DNA of 64,000 bases, taken from the NCBI RefSeq assembly GCF_904846615.1, contig NZ_CAJHBK010000001.1, forward strand, positions 2,170,001 to 2,234,000, written 5' to 3'. The notes under the pieces are model-generated. The model was not told where the DNA came from. It searched no databases and saw nothing but the letters and a program-made list of their open reading frames with translations. This document shows, one piece after another, positions 55,939 through 64,000 of the stretch. Numbering within the stretch: position 1 is the first letter of the stretch; each line of letters begins with the position of its first letter. The DNA comes from Psychrobacter sp. JCM 18902 (GTDB taxonomy: Bacteria > Pseudomonadota > Gammaproteobacteria > Pseudomonadales > Moraxellaceae). Position numbers and translations under genes: made by a program.

Positions 55939-55945
55939 TAAGAAG

Positions 55946-55993
55946 ATAAGCCATTTAAAGGCGATTTAGCTTATCAGTGGCTTATTATTTTAT
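55946..55993 (+). terminator. Probable terminator after nhaA
   Basis: ATAAGCCA and TGGCTTAT form an 8-bp stem around a 24-nt loop, followed by TATTTTAT. Confidence 0.5.
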
Positions 55994-56087
55994 AGTTCAC
56001 GTACTTTGGCAGCCGAGCATGGTTCATTAAAAGTATTTTTCATTAGCCATATCAGCACTTGCATCAATAGCCATAGAAGAGATAATC

Positions 56088-56672
56088 ATGCGACAGTTTG
56101 TACCGCGGCCTTCGTTAAGCTTAGCGCTCCTTGGTAGCATTGTTTTACTATCAAGCTGTGCCACGCTCTCTAAGCAGGAGTGCCTCGTTGGTGACTGGCA
56201 GGCTATTGGCTACAACGATGGCGTGGCAGGTTACCAATCAGATCGCCTTGCATCACATGCCAAAGCCTGTGCCAAGGCCAGTGTTGCCCCCAACTATCTG
56301 GCATGGGAGCGCGGTCGCCAGCTGGGGCTTAAGCAATACTGCACGACTAGTAATGCTTACAATGTCGGTCGGCGCGGACGTCAGCTCAATAATGTCTGCC
56401 CCTTAACCTTGGTGAACACACTGCAAACTGCTAATCAAAAAGGCTTAGACTATTACGCCTTAGACAGTCAGTTAGACAAAGACAAGCGCCTCATAGAAGC
56501 CTACCAAGAAGAATTTGATAAGCTAGAAAGTGGGGCGATGTTAAACTTTGCTAATGAAAAAGAAGCACGCGCGCGCCTACTGTCATTAGCCGACGAGCTG
56601 CGCAAAGCCAAGCGCCGCATGAATACCACGCAAAGACAATTAGAAGCTTTAAACCAGTCAAATAGCTATTAA
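56088..56672 (+). CDS. DUF2799 lipoprotein
   Basis: 194-residue predicted lipoprotein: signal peptide with lipobox LLSSC (about residue 24), then the DUF2799 pattern with repeated Cys and aromatic residues (CLVGDWQAIGYNDGVAGY, HAKACAKASVAPNYLAWERG, LKQYC, NAYNVGRRGR, NNVCP). The C-terminal 80 residues form a charged coiled coil (KDKRLIEAYQEEFDKLES). The function is unknown; envelope location is likely. A gap of 62 bp separates it from the next gene, so the two may share a transcript. Confidence 0.85.
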   Translation: MRQFVPRPSLSLALLGSIVLLSSCATLSKQECLVGDWQAIGYNDGVAGYQSDRLASHAKACAKASVAPNYLAWERGRQLGLKQYCTTSNAYNVGRRGRQLNNVCPLTLVNTLQTANQKGLDYYALDSQLDKDKRLIEAYQEEFDKLESGAMLNFANEKEARARLLSLADELRKAKRRMNTTQRQLEALNQSNSY

Positions 56673-56734
56673 TACTATTGGCCTTGTGAAATGATCTAAT
56701 AGGAAAATATTTGGTAAGAAGGCATTTAATAAAT

Positions 56735-58099
56735 ATGGATTCAATCAACATAACTGATAAACAGACGGCTGATACTTTGAATCACCAACAACCCTCAATA
56801 AAACCTTATCAGCGTCACGGACGGACAACCGCGATTGATGACCATAGCGACTTGCAAGTATTAAAGCGCATCAAGCGTTATTTATTGCCAAAAGACTTCG
56901 TTATCTCGCAAGATTTATTAAATGAAATAGTCGCGGGCTACGATATTGGCGATTCACTAGCAGATACGTTGGCCGCTGACGGCATTCGTTTTGCCAAGCC
57001 CCTACAGCAATTTATTATTAGTGATAGCAGCAATAACTTCGACGCGGATCTCACAAATAACCCTGCATTTAACGCCTTAACCGAGCAATTTAGCAGTCAT
57101 CCTACTTGGTTCGATCCCAAGCTTGCCCAAATCGGTGCGATTGCCTATCGACGCTATCCGCTGATGCTGATTTGGCTACTACGTAATGTCGCCTTGATGG
57201 CAGGCTACAGCATTCCTGCCCTCTCCCTGCCGCTCATTCAGACAGGCGCATTGATGCACGATGCCCTACCGCGCCTGATGCGTACTTACGCTTATATCCT
57301 AGCCGTCTCTGAACATCCCCCATTACATAAGCCAAATACAAGCGCCCATAATCAACGTCAGTCTATCGAGCAAGTATTGGCGATTGGCTCAGAAGGTTGG
57401 CGGCAATCAATCAAGGTGCGGCAAATTCATACCTTAGTACGGCAAAACTTGCTCAAAGGTAAAGGCAATGCTGCTATAGGCGTTATACCAAATGCCGACC
57501 AACATCACAACCCAGATGGCAGCTGGAATACTAATTATTGGGGTCTTCCTATCAATCAAACCGATATGATTGCTACTCATTTGCAGTTTTCATTGTTGAT
57601 TATGCGCGGGTTACGGCTACTTGGCGCACGCATCAGCACTGAAGAAGCAGCAGGTATTCTGCATCTATGGAATCTTGCCAGTTATTGGATGGGTGTTGAC
57701 TTAGATCGCCTGCCAAAAGATGAAACCGCCTGTTGGGAATGGCTTTATACCTATCTGTCGATTCAGCAACTTGATTTTAAAATGGGGCAACCATTAGCCA
57801 AGGCTCTGCATGATTTGCCGCGTCAGCTGATGGGCGAAGACAATCGGCGGGGGCGTTTCGTTGAGATGGTCAATGCTAGCGTGACCCGTACTTTGGTCGG
57901 CGATGATATCGGCGATGGACTGGATTTGCCAAAATCAAAAATCCGCTTTGGTGTCTTATCATCGGTGCCGATTCTCTTTGCCCTTGATACGGCACGCCAA
58001 CACAATCAAAGTATGGCTGAAAAATTAGAAGCCTTCCGCGCCAAACGCCAAGATAATATGAACTGGTGGCTAAAGAAAAACGACGAATATTATAAGTAA
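56735..58099 (+). CDS. MpaB/DUF2236-type oxygenase-like protein
   Basis: About 454 residues, resembling the DUF2236 family that includes the ER-bound oxygenase MpaB and latex-clearing protein. Conserved-looking parts are ALMHDALPRLMRTYAYIL, then VRQIHTLVRQNLLKGKG and NQTDMIATHLQFSLLIMRGL, whose histidines are candidates for haem-b ligation, and EEAAGILHLWNLASYWMGVD. All-helical and mostly soluble, with one hydrophobic stretch (about 145-175). The substrate is unknown. A TTG at 56711 with a closer AGGA ribosome site is an alternative start adding eight residues. Confidence 0.7.
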   Translation: MDSINITDKQTADTLNHQQPSIKPYQRHGRTTAIDDHSDLQVLKRIKRYLLPKDFVISQDLLNEIVAGYDIGDSLADTLAADGIRFAKPLQQFIISDSSNNFDADLTNNPAFNALTEQFSSHPTWFDPKLAQIGAIAYRRYPLMLIWLLRNVALMAGYSIPALSLPLIQTGALMHDALPRLMRTYAYILAVSEHPPLHKPNTSAHNQRQSIEQVLAIGSEGWRQSIKVRQIHTLVRQNLLKGKGNAAIGVIPNADQHHNPDGSWNTNYWGLPINQTDMIATHLQFSLLIMRGLRLLGARISTEEAAGILHLWNLASYWMGVDLDRLPKDETACWEWLYTYLSIQQLDFKMGQPLAKALHDLPRQLMGEDNRRGRFVEMVNASVTRTLVGDDIGDGLDLPKSKIRFGVLSSVPILFALDTARQHNQSMAEKLEAFRAKRQDNMNWWLKKNDEYYK

Positions 58100-58165
58100 G
58101 TAATTATAAATAAAGCATAGTAGATAAAAAAATGAATAATGATTAGACGTCAGTCGCCTTACGGA

Positions 58166-58900
58166 TTAATTGCGCGTATTTTGGATACGATAATACCACT
58201 CAAGCTGGCGATCAAAGCCTGTTTCTAACAAGCTGGCAATGACTCGTCCTGTCAGACCCCAAACCGTTTCACCATCCACTTGCCAGCTAGGCGTGAGAAT
58301 GGTCGCGATCTTATCTTGCATTGCATATTCTACCGCATACTCGACAGTAGGCTGAGTCAGCAAGGTTTCAAAATCTGCCCAAAAAATGCGCGAGATTTCG
58401 CCAAGCTCAGGTACCAATAATAAATCTGGTGCAATCAGTGCCACAATAGGACGCACACTCATACCGCTTTTAGAGGTTTGAATGGGCAATTGACCAATTA
58501 GCTGGACTTTATTAGGTGGTAGTGCCGTCTCTTCACAGGCTTCACGCAAAGCGGTGACGACATTATTACCGTCGCCTGCGTCATGTTTACCACCAACGCA
58601 AGAGACCTCGCCAGCATGGCTGTTCATGTGCGCAGCGCGGCGTGTCAGTAGCAGTTTTGGATGGCGTTCATGGGTAATGGCAACCAATACCGAGGCATCG
58701 GCAATGGGTGTTTGATACAAGCTATCTAGAATGCGAGTGCTACGAGAAGTGCTAGCCTCATACAACGCAGGACTGGTGACGGCATTTAAGGTCTCATGCT
58801 GCACCCGTTCCGCCAACGTTCTAATGGTGGGATAACGAATAAAGTCCGGCACAGCGACTGAAAACTCATCAAAACGTAGCGACTGCGGGGGAAGTAACAT
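58166..58900 (-). CDS. Nudix hydrolase, CoA pyrophosphatase-like (NudL)
   Basis: 244 residues. The Nudix box is GGKHDAGDGNNVVTALREA followed by CEETAL, preserving the G-x5-E-like start, RE and EE. The preceding SHAGEVSCVGGKHDAGD corresponds to the UPF0035/CoA-specific pattern S-x-H-x-G-E-V-x-x-P-G-G of NudL enzymes, which cleave CoA to 4'-phosphopantetheine and 3',5'-ADP. The activity is inferred. Divergent from the second Nudix gene across a 591-bp gap. Confidence 0.8.
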   Translation of the reverse strand: MLLPPQSLRFDEFSVAVPDFIRYPTIRTLAERVQHETLNAVTSPALYEASTSRSTRILDSLYQTPIADASVLVAITHERHPKLLLTRRAAHMNSHAGEVSCVGGKHDAGDGNNVVTALREACEETALPPNKVQLIGQLPIQTSKSGMSVRPIVALIAPDLLLVPELGEISRIFWADFETLLTQPTVEYAVEYAMQDKIATILTPSWQVDGETVWGLTGRVIASLLETGFDRQLEWYYRIQNTRN

Positions 58901-59491
58901 GATTATTGCCCTATATTTTTATTAGAATTAAGCATCGGATGGTGGAGCTTATCTCTCGCAATGTGTACAACGCTTGCGCCAGTGTTATTGCTACGCGTAT
59001 CGCATCTACATGCTGGCCTCCATTCATTCATCGTCATGCTTGGCGACGTAAAGTGGCATTTTTTAATACCCCCTACTCTGATAAATGCGCGCGCTTTGCT
59101 GGTTGCCCTTACTTAGAGCAACACCAGTCGCGGCAGCCATTACTCTTGTTATTGGTAAAGCTATCATTCAATAGTTAGCGTGAGTCTAGCCTAGCGCAAT
59201 CTTATCGTGACTGCATATACTTTATGTGACTGTCCTGCTCTGCCTGCTGATACATTCATTAATAGCAACCGTAGCCGTAAGCAGTTGCGCAAACCTATGT
59301 GCTTGTTATTATCACTGCCAGTGTGATGAGAATTTGTGTTATCTTAGGATTAACAGCTATGATCACCTAACATCTGATAAGCTAAAGTCATACTATTTTA
59401 TAAAATAAGAATCATAATTTTTCAAAGAACGACAATCCTTTTTCTCATTTCTATTTATCATGTAGATTTATCATTAAATAAGGCAGTTGAT
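58901..59491. other. Gap between the two divergent Nudix genes
   Basis: 591 bp. An open frame of about 90 codons exists (58906-59178) but lacks a ribosome site and recognisable motifs. A perfect 14-bp palindrome TATTTTATAAAATA lies at 59394-59407, about 85 bp before the second gene, and could be an operator. Nothing else was recognised. Confidence 0.4.
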
Positions 59492-60055
59492 ATGCGCTAT
59501 TGTTTACAATGCGGTCATGAAGCGGAACGCAAAATACCAGCCACGGATAATATCCCACGCTTGGTATGCCCCAATTGCCACTATATTCACTATGAAAATC
59601 CAAAAGTGATTTGTGGCTCACTCGTTGTGCATAAGCATCGGGTACTGCTATGTCGCCGCGCGATCGAGCCACAGTATGGCTTATGGACACTACCAGCTGG
59701 CTTTATGGAAAATGGCGAAACCATGGCAGAAGGGGCCGCTCGTGAAAGTTTTGAAGAAGCAGAAGCGGTCGTCGTCAATCCGCATTTATATTGCCTATAT
59801 GATATTCCTGATATCGGGCAAATCTATAGTATCTATATCACTGAGCTAAAAGACGGCGCTTATGGCATCGGCTCTGAAAGTCTTGATTGTGCGTTATTTA
59901 CCGAAGAAGATATTCCATGGGACAAACTTGCCTTTGAAGCGGTACGTCGTACCCTAAAAAGTTACTTTGCTGACCGCAAGCAATACGATAATCATGAAAA
60001 TTTCCCTATTCATCAAGATATCATCGGTAAAGACCAAGCGATCAAGCGCTACTAG
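59492..60055 (+). CDS. Nudix hydrolase with N-terminal zinc ribbon
   Basis: 187 residues. Zinc ribbon with two Cys pairs, CLQCG (C4, C7) and CPNC (about 30-33) in LVCPNCHYIHYENPKVI, as in NudC-type and related enzymes. The Nudix box is GFMENGETMAEGAARE followed by SFEEAEA at about 69-91. LWTLPAGFMENGE is typical of the ADP-ribose/NADH pyrophosphatase-like group, but it lacks NudC's larger N-terminal domain and its SQPWPFPxS motif. A nucleoside-diphosphate-linked substrate is likely but unspecified. Followed by a tandem array and a strong terminator. Confidence 0.83.
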   Translation: MRYCLQCGHEAERKIPATDNIPRLVCPNCHYIHYENPKVICGSLVVHKHRVLLCRRAIEPQYGLWTLPAGFMENGETMAEGAARESFEEAEAVVVNPHLYCLYDIPDIGQIYSIYITELKDGAYGIGSESLDCALFTEEDIPWDKLAFEAVRRTLKSYFADRKQYDNHENFPIHQDIIGKDQAIKRY

Positions 60056-60064
60056 CCCTAAGCA

Positions 60065-60109
60065 TATAAAGAATAGAGTTATAAAGAATAGAGTTATAAA
60101 GAATAACCT
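60065..60109 (+). repeat. 15-bp tandem array after Nudix gene
   Basis: ATAAAGAATAGAGTT occurs twice exactly, followed by a third unit ATAAAGAATAACCTT and a partial fourth. Non-coding. Confidence 0.85.
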
Positions 60110-60144
60110 TATAAAAAATTGACTGCTTTACAAAAGTGGTTGGT

Positions 60145-60204
60145 AAAAACCATTGATAAGTCTTATGCTAAGTTTTGAATATAGCCACTTATCAATGGTT
60201 TTTT
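60145..60204 (+). terminator. Long-stem terminator after Nudix gene
   Basis: A 17-bp perfect inverted repeat, AAAAACCATTGATAAGT and ACTTATCAATGGTTTTT, around a 25-nt loop, ending in a T run. Confidence 0.8.
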
Positions 60205-60246
60205 ATTGTCTGAAGTTAATCATTTAAGCCGACTTGCGAGAATATT

Positions 60247-61575
60247 ATGCTGACTTTATTGCAACGCTCTTTACCTCTATTACCGCTGACCATCGCCATG
60301 ACTCTAACCAGTATAAGTATCACCAGCCATGCGGAAGATGCACGGTTAACCGCCAAACAATCCGACCCACAAACGCTTGGCTGGATGCAAGGTTTTCCGC
60401 CGCCTGCCGATAAACTGATTACTCAACCCTCCTCTAATTTTTTTAGTTTTCCCAAGCTGCGCTGGACGGTCTGTCATATCCGTGAATTGATGCCCACCAC
60501 TGACGTCAGTCGCGGTATCGGCGCGCCTTCCAAGCTCAGCTATGCGTTAGACAAAAACATCGATGCCATCACTTTTATGCCTACTAACAGTAAGCGCCCA
60601 ATGACGTGGAAGCAATCACTGGATGCCAATTATACTGACGGCATTATGGTCATGCATCATGGCAAGGTGGTATACGAGCGCCAAAACGGCTGCCTCAATG
60701 AGCTGGGCAATCATGCGGCGATGTCGATGACCAAATCAATGACTGGGCTGTTAGCAGAAATCCTCGTAACCGAAGGTAAGCTTGACGATAAAGCTTTGGT
60801 GTCCTCTATCATTCCAGAGCTCAAGAACAGTGGCTTTGGTGATGCAACCGTACGCCAAGTCATGGACATGACCACAGCGCTCGATTATAGCGAAGACTAT
60901 GCTGATCCTAATGCCGATATCTGGAAGTATTCAGAAGCGGCAAGCCCACTACCAAAACCGAAAGACTATAAAGGACCCAATGGTTACTTTGAATACCTGC
61001 AAACAGTTAAGAAGAATGGCGAACATGGGGAAGCATTCAACTATCGCACCATCAATAGCGACGCGCTAGGTTGGATTATTTCGCGTACGACTGGTAAAGC
61101 GGTGAATGAATTACTCTCGGAACGCATCTGGCAAAAAATCGGCGCTGAACAAAGCGCCTATATGACGGTCGATGCTAAAGGTACGCCGTTTGCCGGCGGC
61201 GGTCTTAGTGCAGGTTTGCATGATATGGCACGCATTGGTAGCTTGATGCTCAATAAAGGCGAGATTAATGGTGAGCGCTTATTCCCAGCTGCAGTCGTTG
61301 ATAATATTGAAGCGGGTGGCGATAAAGAGGCTTTTGCGAAAGCCGATTATAAGCAGCTGACGAACGGTAGCTATACAAGCATGTGGTGGTTATTTAATAA
61401 CCCCACGCCCATCTATGCGGCACGCGGCGTCCACGGTCAAACTGTCTATGTGGATCCAGCAGCGGACATGGTCATCGTCCGTTTTTCCTCATATCCTGAA
61501 GCCAGTAATGGTAAAATTGACCCGACTTCTTTACCTGCCTATAAAGCAGTCGCCAATTACTTAATCAAAAAGTAA
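60247..61575 (+). CDS. Serine hydrolase, class C beta-lactamase/NylB-like
   Basis: 442 residues. A cleavable signal peptide (about 1-29, ending SITSHA) suggests periplasmic export. The beta-lactamase/penicillin-binding fold shows the nucleophile motif S160-M-T-K163 in AAMSMTKSMTGLL, the tyrosine motif region in EAFNYRTINSDALGW, and a HGQ-type third motif in ARGVHGQTVYVDP. It resembles 6-aminohexanoate-dimer hydrolase (NylB) and EstB-type esterases more than true AmpC, so an ester or amide substrate is likelier than beta-lactams. Transcribed alone with a strong terminator behind it. Confidence 0.85.
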   Translation: MLTLLQRSLPLLPLTIAMTLTSISITSHAEDARLTAKQSDPQTLGWMQGFPPPADKLITQPSSNFFSFPKLRWTVCHIRELMPTTDVSRGIGAPSKLSYALDKNIDAITFMPTNSKRPMTWKQSLDANYTDGIMVMHHGKVVYERQNGCLNELGNHAAMSMTKSMTGLLAEILVTEGKLDDKALVSSIIPELKNSGFGDATVRQVMDMTTALDYSEDYADPNADIWKYSEAASPLPKPKDYKGPNGYFEYLQTVKKNGEHGEAFNYRTINSDALGWIISRTTGKAVNELLSERIWQKIGAEQSAYMTVDAKGTPFAGGGLSAGLHDMARIGSLMLNKGEINGERLFPAAVVDNIEAGGDKEAFAKADYKQLTNGSYTSMWWLFNNPTPIYAARGVHGQTVYVDPAADMVIVRFSSYPEASNGKIDPTSLPAYKAVANYLIKK

Positions 61576-61630
61576 GCCTGTAAAAAACCAGTCTCTAAGA
61601 AATAGCGCTTTAAAAGACTCGCCCAAAATA

Positions 61631-61674
61631 AAAACCGCCGCTTTCAATATAAATACTGAAAGCGGCGGTTTTTT
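61631..61674. terminator. Strong bidirectional terminator
   Basis: AAAACCGCCGCTTTCA and TGAAAGCGGCGGTTTT form a 16-bp G+C-rich stem with T runs on both strands, between convergent serine hydrolase and M16 peptidase genes. Confidence 0.95.
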
Positions 61675-61705
61675 ATAGCAATTAAGTCAATAGACTTTAA
61701 GTGAA

Positions 61706-64000
61706 CTAGCTCTTAATTTTACAAACGTTAAAGCCAAGCTCTTTTACTGCTGCTTCTTTATCATAAGGCGCGAGTACTGCACGTACATGCTTTTGACCTT
61801 GTAGATATTGCTTAGCAACGCGCTGCAAGTCAGCCACAGTCACGGCCAGTATTGAGGCACGCATTTTACGTTGCCAGTCGACGCCGCGATGATGCAAATC
61901 TGCAAAACAGGCTTTAACCGCCTCCCCTGCTGGAGAGCCTGGCTTATCCATTCCTGAGATAATACCTAAGATGGCTTCTTCTAATTGCTCATCGGTTTGT
62001 GGCTCATTCAATAGCCACTCGATACTGGCATCAAAATGGGCAAAAGTTTCAGCACACTGCGGGTCACGGTAGCTAAAGAACTTAAAGGCACAGGCATTGG
62101 CATCGTAGCCCGCACCGCCGCCATAAGCACCGCCGCGCTCACGAATAGCGCTATGCAGATAACCATTGCGTAGATAAGGCGCGAGTACCATCAGGGCAGC
62201 CGTATCAGGATGGTCAGCGGCTGGCACGGTATAAGCACTGGCATTATGATAGACGTTGGTTGGCACTAGCCACGCCAAGTCTTCAACATCGAGCGTCACA
62301 TCACTTTCTAGCGCTTTGACCGCGTCTTTCTCACCATTTAACGCCGCATCAAGTTGCAATTCGGCAAACTCGCTTGGGATATTGGCGTCGATACTCGCAT
62401 CGGCATTTTTTAACTGAGCTGCAATCTTTGGCGCTTGACTGTCTTTCCAGCTATCAACGATTAAATTGCTTAAGCGTTCAGTTTGCTCCGCTTCGCAAAT
62501 AATAACCGCGTGCTTAGGCAAACTAATTAGACGTTGATGTAAGTCCATCAAACTGGTTGCTAATTTATCCCACTGTGCATCATCGCTACTGGCATGGGTT
62601 AAGAAGTCTTTTAGCGCGTTCAATGCTGGCAGACCACTGCGCACATACTCTAGCTGCGCTTGGCGACTCATGCCGCGACTAGCCGTTTGCATGGCATAAG
62701 AATGACCTGAACCAGCAAGGTTTGATTGCCAGCCTGCTTGACGCTGCTGCAATATTTCTTTGATACGATCATGCTCACTAAAGATACTGTGTTCCATGAC
62801 TTCTTTGAGCAAATCAATCGCTTCAGGTTTACGATTCAGCGCGCGCGTTGCCACCACAAAGTAGCTGCTAATCGCTTGGCTGTCATCGACATTGGTACGT
62901 TGGCTGATACGCGCCGTCACCCCTGATGAATGCGCCGCTTGTTTGGCCTGCATTTCATGGGCACTTAGAGAATCTGTACCTAGCTCTGACAATAAGCTTA
63001 AATAGATAGGCAACAGCGGATGATTAATGACTTCATTAACGGGTAGCTCGTTTGTATCCTCACTACCAATCGCATCAGTCAACGGTACAATTATTTGATA
63101 ATAATATAAGCCGTTAGTGCCCGCTTCATATTCAAATAACGTACTTTCTTTGCCGCTCAAATTAATCTGCTTTTGCGTGCCTTGTTTAAAGCTGATATCG
63201 GTCGGTACATCTTCTAAACCCACTTTTGGCAATAGACTTAAATCATCAGGCGCGGCTTGGCGCGCTGCCAAATCAAGCGCTTGTTGTTTTAAGACGGCTT
63301 TATCATCAGCGGTCAAATCCATCTCGATGGTATCAAGACGAGTCTGCTCAGCTGCTGCCAAACGGGCTGTTTTTTCACTATCAGGCGTCATGGTCACGCG
63401 TACGCGATGCTGATTATCAAGCAAGTGAGTCTTGATTAAATTCGGTAACCATTGCGCATCTTTTACTTGCTCACGTAGCCATTGCAAATGCTCGTCGACT
63501 TCCCATACATCGATAGGATTACCGTCATGAATAGCAGTGCTAAAGCCTTCTAGCATGAGATTTAGACCATAGGGCATGCTATCGCCGCCGATATGACGCT
63601 GATCAATCTCGATTTGGTGCAGAATCGTCTCAATGGTTTCATCATCAATCGGTTGGCTCGCGACCTCTTTAAGCAAATCAATAATGCCCTGTTCTACCGC
63701 TTCGGCGTGTTCAGGGTTAGAACCGCGCAGACCGGTATAAAAGACCATTTCATAATGACTGTCATCCAAACCTAGTAGCGGACTTGGCGCTTTACCGAGT
63801 GGATGGCTATCTAGATACGCACGCAGCGGCGAACCAGCATGTTCAACCAACACGCCTTCTAATAAGCGCAATGCCAAACGCTGCTTTGGATCAGTAATCG
63901 ATGGTAATAACCATGCAATCACATGATGCGTTTGGTCAGGACCTGCTTCGTCAGCCGTATAAGTATCAACCGCACTAATCGGTGCAGACAAACGCTGCTC
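61706..64000 (-). CDS. M16 (PreP-like) zinc metallopeptidase, 5' end outside window
   Basis: The last 765 or so codons of an insulinase-family peptidase; the frame is still open at the window edge, so the N-terminal domain with the HxxEH zinc site is missing. What remains fits the M16C/presequence-protease architecture: a second half-domain (VEHAGSPLRAYLDSHPLGKA), the helical linker, and the C-terminal halves with HSAIRERGGAYGGGAGYD (the R-x-x-x-G-A-Y-G substrate-binding motif) and ASIEWLLNEPQTDEQLEEAI. It probably degrades peptides in cytoplasm or periplasm; the location cannot be judged without the start. Confidence 0.88.
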   Translation of the reverse strand, partial: EQRLSAPISAVDTYTADEAGPDQTHHVIAWLLPSITDPKQRLALRLLEGVLVEHAGSPLRAYLDSHPLGKAPSPLLGLDDSHYEMVFYTGLRGSNPEHAEAVEQGIIDLLKEVASQPIDDETIETILHQIEIDQRHIGGDSMPYGLNLMLEGFSTAIHDGNPIDVWEVDEHLQWLREQVKDAQWLPNLIKTHLLDNQHRVRVTMTPDSEKTARLAAAEQTRLDTIEMDLTADDKAVLKQQALDLAARQAAPDDLSLLPKVGLEDVPTDISFKQGTQKQINLSGKESTLFEYEAGTNGLYYYQIIVPLTDAIGSEDTNELPVNEVINHPLLPIYLSLLSELGTDSLSAHEMQAKQAAHSSGVTARISQRTNVDDSQAISSYFVVATRALNRKPEAIDLLKEVMEHSIFSEHDRIKEILQQRQAGWQSNLAGSGHSYAMQTASRGMSRQAQLEYVRSGLPALNALKDFLTHASSDDAQWDKLATSLMDLHQRLISLPKHAVIICEAEQTERLSNLIVDSWKDSQAPKIAAQLKNADASIDANIPSEFAELQLDAALNGEKDAVKALESDVTLDVEDLAWLVPTNVYHNASAYTVPAADHPDTAALMVLAPYLRNGYLHSAIRERGGAYGGGAGYDANACAFKFFSYRDPQCAETFAHFDASIEWLLNEPQTDEQLEEAILGIISGMDKPGSPAGEAVKACFADLHHRGVDWQRKMRASILAVTVADLQRVAKQYLQGQKHVRAVLAPYDKEAAVKELGFNVCKIKS

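Noticed and set aside
58906..59178. A 90-codon open frame between the two Nudix genes
   Set aside because: TTG start, no ribosome site, no motif, atypical composition.
1..64000. tRNA, rRNA, prophage or complete insertion sequence
   Set aside because: Read through for cloverleaf/TTCGA signatures, transposase or integrase motifs; none convincing.

Overview
The window reads as chromosomal DNA of a gammaproteobacterium of the family Moraxellaceae, most likely Psychrobacter. This is inferred from the moderate-to-low G+C, the complete Pil-Chp chemosensory cluster, the minCDE, ccm and fadE versions present, and the AT-rich intergenic DNA. No rRNA, tRNA, CRISPR array, prophage or complete insertion sequence was seen. 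About 50 protein genes are supported. The last one (M16 peptidase) runs off the right edge.

Layout. 0.1-1.3 kb: HD-domain phosphohydrolase and a TPMT-like methyltransferase, convergent. 1.5-8.4 kb (minus): an iron-related periplasmic operon of imelysin, di-haem DUF1111 protein, second imelysin-like lipoprotein and DUF1513 protein, with a YgjP-type metallopeptidase coupled at its end. Its promoter overlaps an almost perfect Fur box, and a second Fur-box promoter lies inside the operon. 8.9-12.3 kb: OmpA-like lipoprotein, acyltransferase, voltage-sensor-like membrane protein. 12.4-14.8 kb: minC, then minDE. 14.9-28.3 kb (minus): cytochrome b561, then pilG-pilH-pilI-pilJ-pilK-chpA-chpB-chpC, the pathway that controls type IV pilus twitching and surface sensing. 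29-33.6 kb: membrane-fusion lipoprotein and an OmpR-type two-component pair. 34.1-36.8 kb: metNIQ-like methionine transporter. 37.1-38 kb: aldo/keto reductase. 38.2-41.7 kb (minus): ccmABCDE for cytochrome c haem delivery. 41.8-47.9 kb: two poorly known proteins, a deacetylase-family enzyme, a TSUP permease, coaBC and radC. 48.2-51.2 kb: fadE. 52-56 kb: dicarboxylate/amino-acid symporter, second TSUP permease, nhaA. 56-64 kb: DUF2799 lipoprotein, MpaB-like oxygenase, two Nudix hydrolases, a NylB/class C serine hydrolase and the M16 peptidase.

Most notable points. (1) A dispersed palindromic repeat with about 12-bp inverted ends occurs four times, one a 50-bp mini copy. One copy lies in the predicted 5' leader of the Fur-controlled operon. 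Another supplies the stop codon of the sensor kinase and lies 10 bp from a second MITE-like element. (2) Several housekeeping or signalling proteins carry large low-complexity inserts: about 265 residues inside the ATPase domain of the histidine kinase, a His-rich stretch in CoaBC, a 15-bp tandem repeat in the MinC linker, about 110 residues in the membrane-fusion protein, and an acidic tail on FadE. Tandem arrays with the same 15-bp period also occur outside genes. (3) The PilJ receptor has almost no periplasmic domain although the rest of the Pil-Chp pathway is complete. (4) MetN lacks its usual C-terminal regulatory domain.
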